A stretch of DNA of 64,000 bases from Cribrihabitans_A pelagius (GTDB lineage Bacteria > Pseudomonadota > Alphaproteobacteria > Rhodobacterales > Rhodobacteraceae). The stretch spans positions 85,724 through 149,723 of the forward strand of contig NZ_JBMERR010000011.1 of the NCBI RefSeq assembly GCF_048820915.1, in the 5' to 3' direction. The position numbers and the translations under genes are program-made. A model generated the notes under the pieces. The model was not told the origin of the DNA. It made no database searches and saw only the letters and a program-made list of their open reading frames with translations. Positions within the stretch are counted from its first letter, which is position 1, and the number at the start of each line of letters is the position of its first letter. Shown in pieces: positions 43,634 to 53,017 of this stretch.

Positions 43634-44169
43634 TGTCTGCCCAGGTACAGCAGGGGCCCGTCCAGGCGGGCCCCGTTTTCGGCCGCTGCAAGGCGGCCCT
43701 CACCCGCATCGACACCCTGTCCAAGGGCGCCGTCATCACCGCGATGGCCGTGATGACCGGGCTGGTCATCATCCAGGTGGTGTTCCGCTATGCCTTCTCC
43801 AGCGCCATCGACTGGTCCGAGGAGGTCGCCCGGCTGGCCTTTGTCTGGGCCATGTTCCTGGCCATCCCGCACGGCATCCGCCACGGCGTCCACGTCGGTA
43901 TCGACGCGCTGGTGGTGCGCTTTTCCGAAGCCGCGCAGGAAACGCTGTTCCGCCTGTCGGCGGTGCTGGGCGCGATCCTGATGATGGTGATCTTCCGCGT
44001 CAGCGTCGATGTCACCCTCTACACCTGGCCCGAGATGATGCCGACGCTGCCGCTGACCAATGCCGTCTACTACATCGCCGTGCTGATTGCCGCGGTGCAT
44101 TCGGTGCTGCATCTGATGCTGCTGGCCTGGGGCGGCCGCGGCACCTGGTCCACGGAGGCCGCGCAATGA
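43633..44169 (+). CDS. dctQ: TRAP transporter small permease
   Basis: A 178-residue DctQ-family protein with four membrane helices and the conserved SEEVARLAFVWAMFL segment. It is coupled by overlap to both neighbours (TGATG and ATGA). Confidence 0.88.
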   Translation: MSAQVQQGPVQAGPVFGRCKAALTRIDTLSKGAVITAMAVMTGLVIIQVVFRYAFSSAIDWSEEVARLAFVWAMFLAIPHGIRHGVHVGIDALVVRFSEAAQETLFRLSAVLGAILMMVIFRVSVDVTLYTWPEMMPTLPLTNAVYYIAVLIAAVHSVLHLMLLAWGGRGTWSTEAAQ

Positions 44170-45446
44170 CCCTTACCGTTATTCTCATTTTCTTCGGGCT
44201 CGCCCTTTTGGGCATGCCACTGGCCTTTGCGCTCGGCTTTGCCTCGCTGGGCGGGCTCCTGGCGGGCGGCATCGAGCTGTCGGTGCTGCCGCAACGCATG
44301 ATGCACTCGGTCAACTCCTTCCCGCTGATGGCGATCCCGCTGTTCATGCTGGCGGGCGAGCTGATGGTGCGCGCAGGCATCATGCAGCGGCTGGTCGATT
44401 TTTCAAATTCCATCGTCGGCAAGCTGCATGGCGGCATGGCGCATGTGGCGATCGTGGCGGGCATGATGCTGGCGGCGGTCTCCGGCGCTGCCGTGGCCTC
44501 AGCCTCGGCGCTGGGGTCGACGCTGGTGCCTGCCCTGCGGCAGAACTACGACGACGGCTTCTCCAGCGCGGTGGTGGCCTCGGCCGCCAACCTCGGCGCC
44601 ATCATCCCGCCATCGAACGCGATGATCGTCTATGCGCTGATGGCTGGCTCCACCGTCTCGGTCGGCGGGCTGTTCATGGCGGGCATCGTGCCCGGCCTCC
44701 TGCTCACCGTCGGCTTCATGGCGCTGGGGTCCTGGGTCAGCTGGCGCAAGGGCTATCAGCTGACCGGCGAAAGCTTCCGCATCAGCCATGCCCTGCGCGA
44801 GACCTGGCGGGCGCTGCCGGTGCTGCTGATGCCGATTCTCGTCGTGGGCGGCATCGTCGGCGGCATCTTCACCGCCACCGAGGGCGCGGGCATCGCCGTG
44901 GCCTATGCGATGCTGATCGGCTTCTTCGTCACCCGCAAGCTGAAGGTCGCAGACCTGCTGCCGTCGCTGTTCAACGCCGCGGTGGGCGCCGCCATGGTCG
45001 GCGCCCTGATCGCCTTTGCCGCCGGGGTCACGTTTCTGTTCACCATCGACATGGTGCCCGCTGCGCTGGCCGGGTTCCTGGAGAACGTGACCTCCAGCCC
45101 GATGATCTTCCTTCTGATCGTGATGGTGATCCTGATCGTGGTCGGCATGTTTATCGAATCCAACGCCGCCTACATCATGCTGGTGCCGCTGTTCGCGCCG
45201 GTTGCCCTCAGCTTCGGCATTGATCCGCTGCTGTTCGGCTTCCTCTTCGTGTTCAACCTGATCATCGGGATGATGACCCCCCCGGTCGGCGTGGTGCTGT
45301 TCGTGATGAGCGGCGTGACCCGGGTGCCGATGACCAGGCTGATCGCCAGCGTCTGGCCCTTCGTCGCGCTGCAATATGTGGTGCTGGCGCTGTGCCTGGC
45401 CTTCCCGGGCATCGTCACCTGGCTGCCGCGCACCCTCGGCTACTGA
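44166..45446 (+). CDS. dctM: TRAP transporter large permease
   Basis: A 426-residue DctM-family permease with about twelve helices. AVSGAAVASASALGSTLVPAL and ANLGAIIPPSNAMIVYA carry the conserved re-entrant loops for sodium and substrate, and NLIIGMMTPPVGVVLFVMSGVT the C-terminal one. It completes the first TRAP system. Confidence 0.92.
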   Translation: MTLTVILIFFGLALLGMPLAFALGFASLGGLLAGGIELSVLPQRMMHSVNSFPLMAIPLFMLAGELMVRAGIMQRLVDFSNSIVGKLHGGMAHVAIVAGMMLAAVSGAAVASASALGSTLVPALRQNYDDGFSSAVVASAANLGAIIPPSNAMIVYALMAGSTVSVGGLFMAGIVPGLLLTVGFMALGSWVSWRKGYQLTGESFRISHALRETWRALPVLLMPILVVGGIVGGIFTATEGAGIAVAYAMLIGFFVTRKLKVADLLPSLFNAAVGAAMVGALIAFAAGVTFLFTIDMVPAALAGFLENVTSSPMIFLLIVMVILIVVGMFIESNAAYIMLVPLFAPVALSFGIDPLLFGFLFVFNLIIGMMTPPVGVVLFVMSGVTRVPMTRLIASVWPFVALQYVVLALCLAFPGIVTWLPRTLGY

Positions 45447-45525
45447 TCCCGTGAACAGGCAAGACACGCAGAAACAAACATGCCGGCCCGCACCCGGGCC
45501 GGCCCAGGACGAGCAAGGAAATCAA

Positions 45526-46278
45526 ATGCGTATTCTGATGATCAATCCCAACACCTCGGACGGGGTGACCGCGCGGCTGGAACAGGCGGCCCGGCGGGTG
45601 ATGGCCCCGCAGACGGTGCTCGACACCGTCACCGCGCCCGCGGGCGTGCCCTATATCTCCACCCGGACAGAATCGCTGATCGGCGGCGTTTCGGTGCTGG
45701 AGATCCTGTCGGAGCGCCACCGGGACTATGACGCCGCCATCGTCGCCGCCTTCGGTGACCCCGGGCTGGGGGCGGCGCGCGAGCTGTTCGACCTGCCGGT
45801 GGTGGGGCTGGCCGAGGCGGGCATGCTCACCGCCTGTATGCTGGGCGGGCGGTTTGCCATCGTCACCTTTGCCGCCGCGCTGGAACCCTGGTACCGCGAA
45901 TGCGTCGCCTGGCACCGGCTGGAGGCGCGCTGTGCCGGCGTGCATACCCTCTCCGGCGCGTTCCGCTCGATCAACGATGTGCAGGACGAAAAGGCAGGCC
46001 TCCTGGCCGAGCTGTGCAACCGGGTGGCGGCCAGCGGCGAGGCGGATTCCATCGTGCTGGCCGGCGCGCCCCTGGCCGGGCTCGCCGCGCAGCTGCGCGA
46101 CCAGGTGCCGGTGCCGCTGGTGGACTGCGCCGAAGCCGCGATCGGCCAGGCCGAGACGCTGGCCCGGCTCCGCCCCGCCAAGGCGACCAGCGGCAGCTTC
46201 CGCCGCCCCGCCGCCAAGCCCTCCACCGGATTGAGCCCGGCGCTGTCGGCCCGTATCGCCCATGACCCCGCACAGTGA
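45526..46278 (+). CDS. Asp/Glu/hydantoin racemase-fold protein lacking both Cys
   Basis: A 250-residue member of the hydantoin/Asp/Glu racemase family: MRILMINPNTSDGVT, FGDPGLGAARELF, VVGLAEAGM. The usual first cysteine of ACFGDPG is Ala75 here (VAAFGDPG). The second cysteine region of IVLGCAG reads IVLAGAPLAG, so both proton-transfer cysteines are absent. It may bind a related ligand or catalyse a different step. It lies 79 bp after dctM and overlaps gntR by 17 bp. Confidence 0.82.
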   Translation: MRILMINPNTSDGVTARLEQAARRVMAPQTVLDTVTAPAGVPYISTRTESLIGGVSVLEILSERHRDYDAAIVAAFGDPGLGAARELFDLPVVGLAEAGMLTACMLGGRFAIVTFAAALEPWYRECVAWHRLEARCAGVHTLSGAFRSINDVQDEKAGLLAELCNRVAASGEADSIVLAGAPLAGLAAQLRDQVPVPLVDCAEAAIGQAETLARLRPAKATSGSFRRPAAKPSTGLSPALSARIAHDPAQ

Positions 46279-47008
46279 CGCAGCCGCAGCGCCTCTGGCC
46301 AGGCCGCGCCGCCGCGGCTCCGTCAGCCGGACGCCGCTGCATGAGCAGGTGGCGGATCTGCTGCGCGGCCAGATCGTGACCGGCCGCCTGGCGCCGGGCG
46401 AAAAGCTTCAGATCACATCGCTTGCCCGGCAGCTGGACGTGTCGCTGACCCCGATGCGCGAAGCGCTCAAGATCCTGGCCGAAGAGCAGCTGATCGAGCT
46501 GACCCCGAACCGCCCGACCCGGGTGGCGCCGGTCACGGTGGCGGATACCCGTGCGCTGTTCGAGGTCATGGCAGGGATTGAATCCCAGGCTGCCGAACTG
46601 GCCGCACAGCGCATGACACCGGCGGATCTGGTCCGGCTGGAGGCGCTGCACGCCGAGATGCTGCAATGCTTCCGCCGGCGCGACAACGAGGCTTATTTTG
46701 CGCTCAACAGCCAATTGCACGATCTGATCTCGGACAGCGCCGGCAACCCGATCCTGGCCCATGTGCGAGCCAAGCTGTCGCTGCTGGCCCGGCGGGTGCG
46801 CTTTGTTGCGGTGAATGACGGCAGCCGCCGCGAAGCGGCGCTGCAGGAACATGAACAGGTGATGGCGGCGTTCCGCGCGGGCGACCCTGATGCGGCCCGC
46901 CGCGCCTGGCGCATCCATCTGCTGAACTCCGGCGCCGAAGTCTGCCGCATTCTCGCCGCCCGCGACCAATCCCCCCCTGACCAGAAGGACCGCAACCGGC
47001 ATGCCTGA
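46262..47008 (+). CDS. GntR/FCD regulator
   Basis: A 248-residue FadR/VanR-type regulator. The winged helix TPLHEQVADLLRGQIVTGRLAPGEKLQITSLARQLDVSLTPMREALKIL is followed by an all-helical FCD ligand domain. It is embedded in the TRAP-hydantoinase operon, overlapping both neighbours. It is clearly paralogous to the GntR protein at 49910-50641 along its whole length. Confidence 0.88.
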   Translation: MTPHSDAAAAPLARPRRRGSVSRTPLHEQVADLLRGQIVTGRLAPGEKLQITSLARQLDVSLTPMREALKILAEEQLIELTPNRPTRVAPVTVADTRALFEVMAGIESQAAELAAQRMTPADLVRLEALHAEMLQCFRRRDNEAYFALNSQLHDLISDSAGNPILAHVRAKLSLLARRVRFVAVNDGSRREAALQEHEQVMAAFRAGDPDAARRAWRIHLLNSGAEVCRILAARDQSPPDQKDRNRHA

Positions 47009-48416
47009 ATTCGACCTTGCCATCCGCGGCGGCACCATCGTCACCGCCTCTGACCGCTACACCGCCGATATCGGCATCCGCGGCGGCCGCATCGTGCAGA
47101 TCGCCAGCCGCATCACCGGCGCCGCCGGAGAGATCGACGCCAGCGGCCTCTTGGTGATGCCGGGCGGCGTCGATGCCCATGTGCACCTGTCCCAGCCCAC
47201 CAGCGACGGCACCGTGATGGCCGATGATTTTGCCAGCGGCACGCGCGCCGCGGCGGCGGGCGGCAACACCACCGTGCTGCCCTTTGCGCTGCAGGAAAAG
47301 GGCAAGTCGCTGCGCGCCTGCGTGCAGGACTACCACGCCAAGGCCGAGGGCAACTGCGTCATCGACGTCTCCTTCCACCTGATCGTCAGCGACCCCACCC
47401 CGCAGGTGCTGGGCCAGGAGCTGCCCGCGCTGGTGCGCGACGGCTACACCTCCTTCAAGGTGTTCATGACCTATGACGACCTCAAGCTCGACGACGGCGA
47501 GCTCTTGGAGGTCTTCGAGGTCGCGCGCCGCGAGCGGGCGCTGGTGATGGTCCACGCCGAGGGCCACGACGCGATCAAGCACATGACCCGCCGACTGGAG
47601 CAGCAGGGCAAGACCGCGCCCTACTACCACGCCATCGCCCATTCCGAGATCGCCGAGCGCGAGGCCACCCACCGGGCGATCAGCCACGCGCAGCTGACCG
47701 ATACGCCGATCATGATCGTGCATGTCTCCGGCCCCGACCCAATGGAGCAGATCCAATGGGCCCGCCGCCGCGGCCTCAAGGTGCTGGCCGAGACCTGCCC
47801 GCAGTACATCGCCCTGACCAAGGCGGATCTGGCCGGGCTCAACATGGATTTCGAGGGCGCCAAATACGTCTGCTCGCCGCCGCCGCGCGACCGCAGCAGC
47901 CAGGAGGCAATCTGGCAGGGGCTGCGCGACGGCACCTTCGACGTCTTTTCCTCGGATCACGCGCCGTTCCGCTTTGACGGGCCGGAGAACACCGGCAAGG
48001 ACAATCTCAACGCCCGCACCTCGTTCAAATGGGTGCCCAACGGCATCCCGGGCATTGAAACCCGGCTGCCGATCCTGTTCTCCGAGGGCGTCAGCAAGGG
48101 CCGGATCACCGCCGAACGCTTTGTCGCCCTCACCGCGACCAACCCGGCCCGCACCTACGGGCTGTACCCCCGCAAGGGCTCGATCATGGTCGGAGCGGAT
48201 GCCGATATCGTGCTGTGGGACGCGCAGAAGACCGCGCCGATCCGCCAGCAGGATCTGCACCACGGCGCCGACTACACCCCTTACGAGGGGATGGAGATCA
48301 CCGGCTGGCCGGTCCGCACCATCCTGCGCGGCAAGACCGTGGCGCTGGACGGCGCGGTCACCGGCGCGCCCGGCGATGGCACCTACCTGTCGCGCGGACC
48401 GTCCGAATTCGTCTGA
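47001..48416 (+). CDS. D-hydantoinase/dihydropyrimidinase
   Basis: A 471-residue cyclic amidohydrolase. The metal site is HxH of GGVDAHVHLSQP, with the carbamylated Lys in YTSFKVFMTYD. Further ligands lie in VHAEGHD, ETCPQYIALTK and SDHAPFRF. It hydrolyses a cyclic imide (hydantoin, dihydropyrimidine or similar) to an N-carbamoyl acid. With the TRAP importer it gives a hydantoin-like uptake and ring-opening path. No carbamoylase gene is adjacent, though an amidase lies in the next module. Confidence 0.9.
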   Translation: MPEFDLAIRGGTIVTASDRYTADIGIRGGRIVQIASRITGAAGEIDASGLLVMPGGVDAHVHLSQPTSDGTVMADDFASGTRAAAAGGNTTVLPFALQEKGKSLRACVQDYHAKAEGNCVIDVSFHLIVSDPTPQVLGQELPALVRDGYTSFKVFMTYDDLKLDDGELLEVFEVARRERALVMVHAEGHDAIKHMTRRLEQQGKTAPYYHAIAHSEIAEREATHRAISHAQLTDTPIMIVHVSGPDPMEQIQWARRRGLKVLAETCPQYIALTKADLAGLNMDFEGAKYVCSPPPRDRSSQEAIWQGLRDGTFDVFSSDHAPFRFDGPENTGKDNLNARTSFKWVPNGIPGIETRLPILFSEGVSKGRITAERFVALTATNPARTYGLYPRKGSIMVGADADIVLWDAQKTAPIRQQDLHHGADYTPYEGMEITGWPVRTILRGKTVALDGAVTGAPGDGTYLSRGPSEFV

Positions 48417-48438
48417 CCGCCCCCGCCGCGCCTGAAAC

Positions 48439-48468
48439 AGCGGCTGCCGCAAGGCGGCCGCTTTGTTT
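48439..48468 (+). terminator. Terminator after hydantoinase
   Basis: Stem AGCGGCTGCCGC / GCGGCCGCT with one bulge and an AAG loop, followed by TTTGTTTG, 23 bp after the stop. Confidence 0.7.
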
Positions 48469-48546
48469 GATTCTGTGCCGGCCGCCCTCCGCGGCCATTT
48501 TAGAGCGCAATTTTCATCGCAATTTCAGTGCCTTACATAGTATTTG

Positions 48547-48560
48547 ATTATTTATCATAT
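48547..48560. promoter_or_regulatory. A/T-rich motif before the aminotransferase
   Basis: ATTATTTATCATAT, 53 bp before the aminotransferase start. It differs at one base from ATTATTTATTATAT at 56900-56913 upstream of the second TRAP module. It may be a shared promoter or operator for the paralogous GntR proteins; inference only. Confidence 0.35.
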
Positions 48561-48612
48561 TTGGTGCAGCCTTCTGGAATACAATAATTTTTCCAAACAG
48601 GGAGCCTTCACC

Positions 48613-49806
48613 ATGTTCAAGCCAGGCAGGCATTTTCTGCAGATCCCCGGCCCCACCAATGTACCCGACGCCGTGCTGCGCGCGATGGACCAGCCGACCA
48701 TGGACCACCGCAGCCCGGAATTCGGCGAGCTGGGCCTGCGCGCGCTTTCCGGCCTCAGGACCGTGTTCAAGACGGACGGCGATGTCATCATCTACCCGGC
48801 CTCCGGCACCGGCGCCTGGGAGGCGGCGCTGGCCAACACGCTGGCGCCCGGCGATGTCGTCCTGATGTGCGAAACCGGCCAGTTCGCCGCTCTCTGGCTC
48901 AGGCTGGCGCAGCGTCTGGGTCTGGAGCCGCAGGTGATCGGAACAGACTGGCGCAGCGGCGCGGACGTGGCCGCCATTGCCGCGGCGCTGGAAGCGGACA
49001 CAGGCCACAGGATCAAGGCGGTCTGCGTCGTGCACAATGAAACCTCGACCGGCTGCACCTCGGACATTCAGGCGGTGCGGGCGGCGCTGGACGCAGCGGA
49101 CCACCCGGCGCTGCTGATGGCGGACGTGATCTCCTCGCTCGGTTCGATCGATTACCGGCACGACGAATGGGGCGTGGATGTCACCGTCGGCGGCTCGCAA
49201 AAGGGGCTGATGCTGCCGCCGGGCCTCTCCTTCAACGCGGTCAGCGCCAAGGCCAGGGCGGCCGCCGCCGGGGGCTCCATGCGCCACGCCTACTGGAACT
49301 GGGAGGAGATGCTGAAGGCCAACAGCACCGGCTTCTTCCCCTACACGCCGGCCACCAACCTGCTCTACGGGCTGGCGGCCGCCATTGACCGGCTGCATGC
49401 CGAGGGTCTGGACACCGTGTTTGCCCGCCACCAGCGCCATGCCGAGGCCACCCGCCGCGCGGTGCGGGCCTGGGGGCTGGAGGTTCTGTGCCGCACGCCG
49501 GAGCATTATTCGGGGGCGCTCACCGCGGTGCTGATGCCCGAAGGCCACTCCGCCGACGCCTTCCGCAAGGTTGTGCATCAGCAGCTCAACATGTCGCTGG
49601 GCAACGGGCTGGGCCGGCTGGCGGACCGGGTGTTCCGGATCGGCCATCTGGGGGATTTCAACGACCTGATGCTGGCGGGCACGCTCAGCGGTGTGGAAAT
49701 GGGGCTGAGGCTGGCCGGGGTTCCGCACCGGACCGGCGGCGTGCAGGCGGCGCTCGACTATCTGGCGGAAGCCGCGTCCGGCGCGCACGGTGCGCAAGCT
49801 GCATAG
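48613..49806 (+). CDS. Serine/alanine/aspartate-glyoxylate aminotransferase
   Basis: A 397-residue class V PLP aminotransferase. HFLQIPGPTNVPDAVLRAMD, MDHRSPEFGEL, ASGTGAWEAAL and the PLP lysine in VTVGGSQKGLMLPPGLS are typical of the glyoxylate aminotransferase group, which includes serine-glyoxylate and aspartate-glyoxylate (BhcA-like) enzymes. It amino-transfers to glyoxylate, yielding glycine. It starts from its own promoter after a terminator; GGAG precedes the ATG. Confidence 0.88.
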   Translation: MFKPGRHFLQIPGPTNVPDAVLRAMDQPTMDHRSPEFGELGLRALSGLRTVFKTDGDVIIYPASGTGAWEAALANTLAPGDVVLMCETGQFAALWLRLAQRLGLEPQVIGTDWRSGADVAAIAAALEADTGHRIKAVCVVHNETSTGCTSDIQAVRAALDAADHPALLMADVISSLGSIDYRHDEWGVDVTVGGSQKGLMLPPGLSFNAVSAKARAAAAGGSMRHAYWNWEEMLKANSTGFFPYTPATNLLYGLAAAIDRLHAEGLDTVFARHQRHAEATRRAVRAWGLEVLCRTPEHYSGALTAVLMPEGHSADAFRKVVHQQLNMSLGNGLGRLADRVFRIGHLGDFNDLMLAGTLSGVEMGLRLAGVPHRTGGVQAALDYLAEAASGAHGAQAA

Positions 49807-49824
49807 CGCCGGCCCTCCCAGCCT

Positions 49825-49853
49825 GCACAGCGGCCGCATTGCCCGGCCGCTGT
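49825..49853. terminator. Hairpin between convergent genes
   Basis: Perfect 11-bp stem CACAGCGGCCG / CGGCCGCTGTG, 7-base loop, between the aminotransferase and the minus-strand GntR gene. No T-run. Confidence 0.5.
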
Positions 49854-49909
49854 GCCTGTGCCGGCCGCCCCGCGCGGCCCGGCCCTGCCCGGCTGCGGCC
49901 AGGTGGCCG

Positions 49910-50641
49910 TCAGCTCTGCGCGTGTTCCCGTTCCGCTTCCCAGTCCTTCAGGATCCGGCAGGTCTCCTCGCCGGAGCTCAGGAGATGCCGCCGCCAGACC
50001 AGATGCGCCGCCTTGGCGTCACCCGCCCGCAGCGCCTGCATCAGCTCGTCGTGGTCCTGCATCGCCTCGATACGGTGCGGCCCGGAGGCCACCGAGATGA
50101 ATCGCGCCCGCTCCGCCCGGCGGGCCAGCTGCGCGCGCATGTCCTGCAGGATGTCATTGCCGGCAAACTCGACGATCTTGTCATGGATTTCCCGGTTGAG
50201 CTCGAAATACGGCTCCTTTTCGCCGCGCTCATGATGCCCGCGCATGGTTTCGTGCAGCTGTTCCAGACCGGCCAGCTGATCGCCGGTGATGCGCGTGGCG
50301 GTCAGCTCCGCCGCCAGCGCCTCGATCCCCGCGATTACCTCGAACAGCTCCTTGGTGCCTTCGACCGTGATCGGCGCGACGCGGGCGCCGCGGTTCGGCA
50401 TCAGCTCGACCAGCTGCTCGCCCGCCAGCACCTTGAGCGCCTCGCGCAAGGGCGTCAGCGACACCTGCAGCTCCTCCGCCAGCTCGTTGAAGCGGATCTT
50501 CTCGCCGGTCGGCAAAACCCCCGACACGATCATCTGGCGCAGCTGGTTGACCACCTGTTCATGCAGGGACAGGCGGCTGATGGTCAGCTTGCCCTGGGCA
50601 TTGTATCCTCTGCGCTTTTTCGGCGCCGGCTTTCCGTCCAT
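49910..50641 (-). CDS. GntR/FCD regulator, paralog of 46262-47008
   Basis: A 243-residue regulator. The winged helix LSLHEQVVNQLRQMIVSGVLPTGEKIRFNELAEELQVSLTPLREALKVL is followed by FCD. It aligns end to end with the GntR protein of the first TRAP operon: LTPxREALKxLAxEQLxELxPNR, FEVxAGIE, HLLxSGxExCRIL. The ATG at 50641 is chosen (GGAAG upstream). It is divergent from the hydratase gene and likely controls the second module. Confidence 0.87.
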   Translation of the reverse strand: MDGKPAPKKRRGYNAQGKLTISRLSLHEQVVNQLRQMIVSGVLPTGEKIRFNELAEELQVSLTPLREALKVLAGEQLVELMPNRGARVAPITVEGTKELFEVIAGIEALAAELTATRITGDQLAGLEQLHETMRGHHERGEKEPYFELNREIHDKIVEFAGNDILQDMRAQLARRAERARFISVASGPHRIEAMQDHDELMQALRAGDAKAAHLVWRRHLLSSGEETCRILKDWEAEREHAQS

Positions 50642-50811
50642 ACCGTGTCTTCCCTGTTCCGGCCCCGGGCGCCCCGGGGCACGCTGACATTTACGCATCT
50701 AGGTCCTGCCTGGTCAAATAGGCTGTTTGTCCCGGCTTATCAATGCAGTGACCCCAATCGTATCACTAATCAAAACTCCACTGGCAGCAGCCGCAAGACA
50801 GAAAGGCAAAC

Positions 50812-51573
50812 ATGACAGGACCTCTTACAGACACGGCGGAGGCGCTGGCCGCCGCGCTGATCCGCAGCCGCGCGGGCGGCCCCAGGACGGACCTGAGCAG
50901 CGGGCGCAACGGGGCGCTCAGCGCCGCCGATGCCTACCGGGTGCAGGAAGCGCTAGCTCAGCGTTTTGGACCCGTTGGCGGCTTCAAGGTGGCCTGCAAG
51001 CCGGGCCAGCCGGTGATCATGGCGCCGGTCTATGCGGCGGACATCCGGCCCTCGGGGCACAGCTTCCCGACGCCGGAGGGCGAGCCGATCGGCATCGAGC
51101 TGGAGATCGGCTTCAAGATCCTGCGCCCGCTGCCGCCGCCCGGCACGGGTGATTTCCGGCAGCGGCTGCGGGATTGCGTCTCGCTGGTGCCGGTGATCGA
51201 AGTGGTGCTGACCCGGCTCGCGGATGCTGAGGCCGCCTCGCCGATGCTGCGGCTGGCGGACAACCAGCTGAACGGCGGGCTGGTGGCGGGGCCGGAGCGG
51301 GCGGACTGGCAGGATCTGGACCTCACCCAAGCCACTGCCACGCTGGATTTCGGCGATACCCGCGTGCTGGACGGCACTGTGCCGGTGCCCGGCGGCGACG
51401 CCTTTGACAACTTCTGCAAGCTGGCGGAAATGGCCGGCAGCCATTGCGGCGGGTTGCAGCCGGGCCAGGTGGCCATCACCGGCTCGCTGAACGGTCTGCC
51501 CTATATCGAGGCCGGAACCGGGGTGAAAGGATGGATCGAGGGGCTGGGCGAAGTGTCGGTTGCATTTCCCTGA
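50812..51573 (+). CDS. 2-keto-4-pentenoate hydratase-like protein
   Basis: A 253-residue FAH/MhpD-fold protein. AYRVQEALAQRFGPVGGFKVACKP, the metal ligand pair in GIELEIGFKI (ExE), LADNQLNGGLVAGP and GQVAITGSLNGLP match the hydratase branch, which adds water to 2-oxopent-4-enoates. Decarboxylase relatives (4-oxalocrotonate) are an alternative. It is convergent with the amidase. Confidence 0.83.
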   Translation: MTGPLTDTAEALAAALIRSRAGGPRTDLSSGRNGALSAADAYRVQEALAQRFGPVGGFKVACKPGQPVIMAPVYAADIRPSGHSFPTPEGEPIGIELEIGFKILRPLPPPGTGDFRQRLRDCVSLVPVIEVVLTRLADAEAASPMLRLADNQLNGGLVAGPERADWQDLDLTQATATLDFGDTRVLDGTVPVPGGDAFDNFCKLAEMAGSHCGGLQPGQVAITGSLNGLPYIEAGTGVKGWIEGLGEVSVAFP

Positions 51574-51580
51574 AGGAAAA

Positions 51581-51608
51581 GGGCCGCTGCCGCCGAAGAA
51601 AGCGGCCC
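51581..51608 (-). terminator. Terminator of the amidase operon
   Basis: Stem GGGCCGCT / AGCGGCCC. On the minus strand it is followed by TTTTCC, so it terminates the amidase; it also separates the convergent hydratase. Confidence 0.65.
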
Positions 51609-51619
51609 GGCGCCCGGCG

Positions 51620-53014
51620 TCAGCCCTCCGCGTAGCGCGGCCAGCGCCAGCCGCCGCCCGCCTGCTCCATTTCCTCGGCCAGCGACAACAGCAGGTCCTC
51701 GCTGTGCAGATCGCCGACCAGCTGGATGCCAATGGGCAGCCCGGCGGCATCCGGCTGAACCGGCACCGCCAGCCCGGGATGGCCGCTGGCATTGACCCAT
51801 CCGGTATAGACCGCATGGCCGCGCGGCCCGGCCTCCCGCCCGTCGATCAGCGGCGGATAGGCTTCGCCGGCAGGCCAGGGCTGCGCCGCAGCCGAGGGCG
51901 TCATGATCACATCCCATTCGCCGAATGCCTGCGACACCGCCGAGCGCAGCCTGCGCACGTCCTCCAGCGCCGCAAACAGTTCAGGCGCCGGAATGCCGCT
52001 GCCCCGGGCCGCCATCTCCAGGTATTGCGGCGAGGCGCGCTGTGCCATCGCCGGGACCGTTGCGGCCAGATGCGCCAGCCCGATCTGCGCGAAACTGCCC
52101 CAGAACCGGTTGAGCGGCGCCAGATCGAAAGGCAACGGGCCGGACGTCAGTGCATGCCCCAGCGAGGCCAGCAGGTCCGCCGCCCCTCGCGCCGACCGGC
52201 GGATCGCCGGATCGCAGGGGCTGTCCCCGAACTGCTCGGCAAACAGCACCTTCAGGCCGCGCCGCGCCGGAGAAGAAGGGCACCTCCCGCGCGAGGCCGG
52301 GTCCGCCCGGCCGGCGCCGGTCAGCACCCCGAACATCAGCCGCAGGTCGCGGGCGGAGCGCGCCAGCGGGCCCGCCACCTCGAAATCCATCAGGATCTGC
52401 GGCAGCCCGCCGTGCCGCGGGATGGCGCCGATGGTGGGCTTCAGCCCGAACAGGCCGGTGTGCCCGGCCGGCCGCCGGATCGAGCCGCCGCCGTCGGTTC
52501 CCAGCGCCGCCGCCGCCAGCCCGGCCGCGACCGCCGCCACCGCGCCGCCCGAGGAGCCGCCGGGCGTCAGCTCCGGGTTCCAAGGGTTGCGGGTGACGCC
52601 GAACTTGCGGCTGGCGGTATAGCCCTCCACCGCAAATTCGGGGCAATTCGTCTTGCCGATGAGGATCGCCCCGGCGGCGCGCAGCCGCTGCACCGGCAGC
52701 TCATCGCGGGTCTGAACTTCGGTGAACACCTCCCCGCCCCAGGCGGCGGGCAGCCCGCGCATGACCAGATTGTCCTTGAGCGCCACCGGCACGCCCTCCA
52801 GCGGCGAGCGCGCCCTGCCCTCTCGCAGCCGCGCCGCGCTGTCTTCGGCCTGCGCCTCCAGGTCCGGGGCCAGCGCCGCATAGGCGTTGATCCCGGGGTT
52901 GAGCCGCGCGATCCTTTCGCGCAGCTCGGTGATCACCTGCAGCGCGCAGGCCTCCTGCCGGACGTAGGCATCGCTCAAGCCGCCCGCGCCAAGGCGCCAG
53001 AAGTCACTTGCCAT
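51620..53014 (-). CDS. Amidase signature family hydrolase
   Basis: A 464-residue amidase. The catalytic Lys is in GVPVALKDNL, the cis-Ser in PGGSSGGAVAAVAAGLAA, and the nucleophilic Ser in GTDGGGSIRRPA. It hydrolyses a carboxamide or carbamoyl substrate. It begins four bases after dctM in the second TRAP operon, so the imported compound or its product is probably the substrate. Confidence 0.9.
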   Translation of the reverse strand: MASDFWRLGAGGLSDAYVRQEACALQVITELRERIARLNPGINAYAALAPDLEAQAEDSAARLREGRARSPLEGVPVALKDNLVMRGLPAAWGGEVFTEVQTRDELPVQRLRAAGAILIGKTNCPEFAVEGYTASRKFGVTRNPWNPELTPGGSSGGAVAAVAAGLAAAALGTDGGGSIRRPAGHTGLFGLKPTIGAIPRHGGLPQILMDFEVAGPLARSARDLRLMFGVLTGAGRADPASRGRCPSSPARRGLKVLFAEQFGDSPCDPAIRRSARGAADLLASLGHALTSGPLPFDLAPLNRFWGSFAQIGLAHLAATVPAMAQRASPQYLEMAARGSGIPAPELFAALEDVRRLRSAVSQAFGEWDVIMTPSAAAQPWPAGEAYPPLIDGREAGPRGHAVYTGWVNASGHPGLAVPVQPDAAGLPIGIQLVGDLHSEDLLLSLAEEMEQAGGGWRWPRYAEG

Positions 53015-53017
53015 GGC

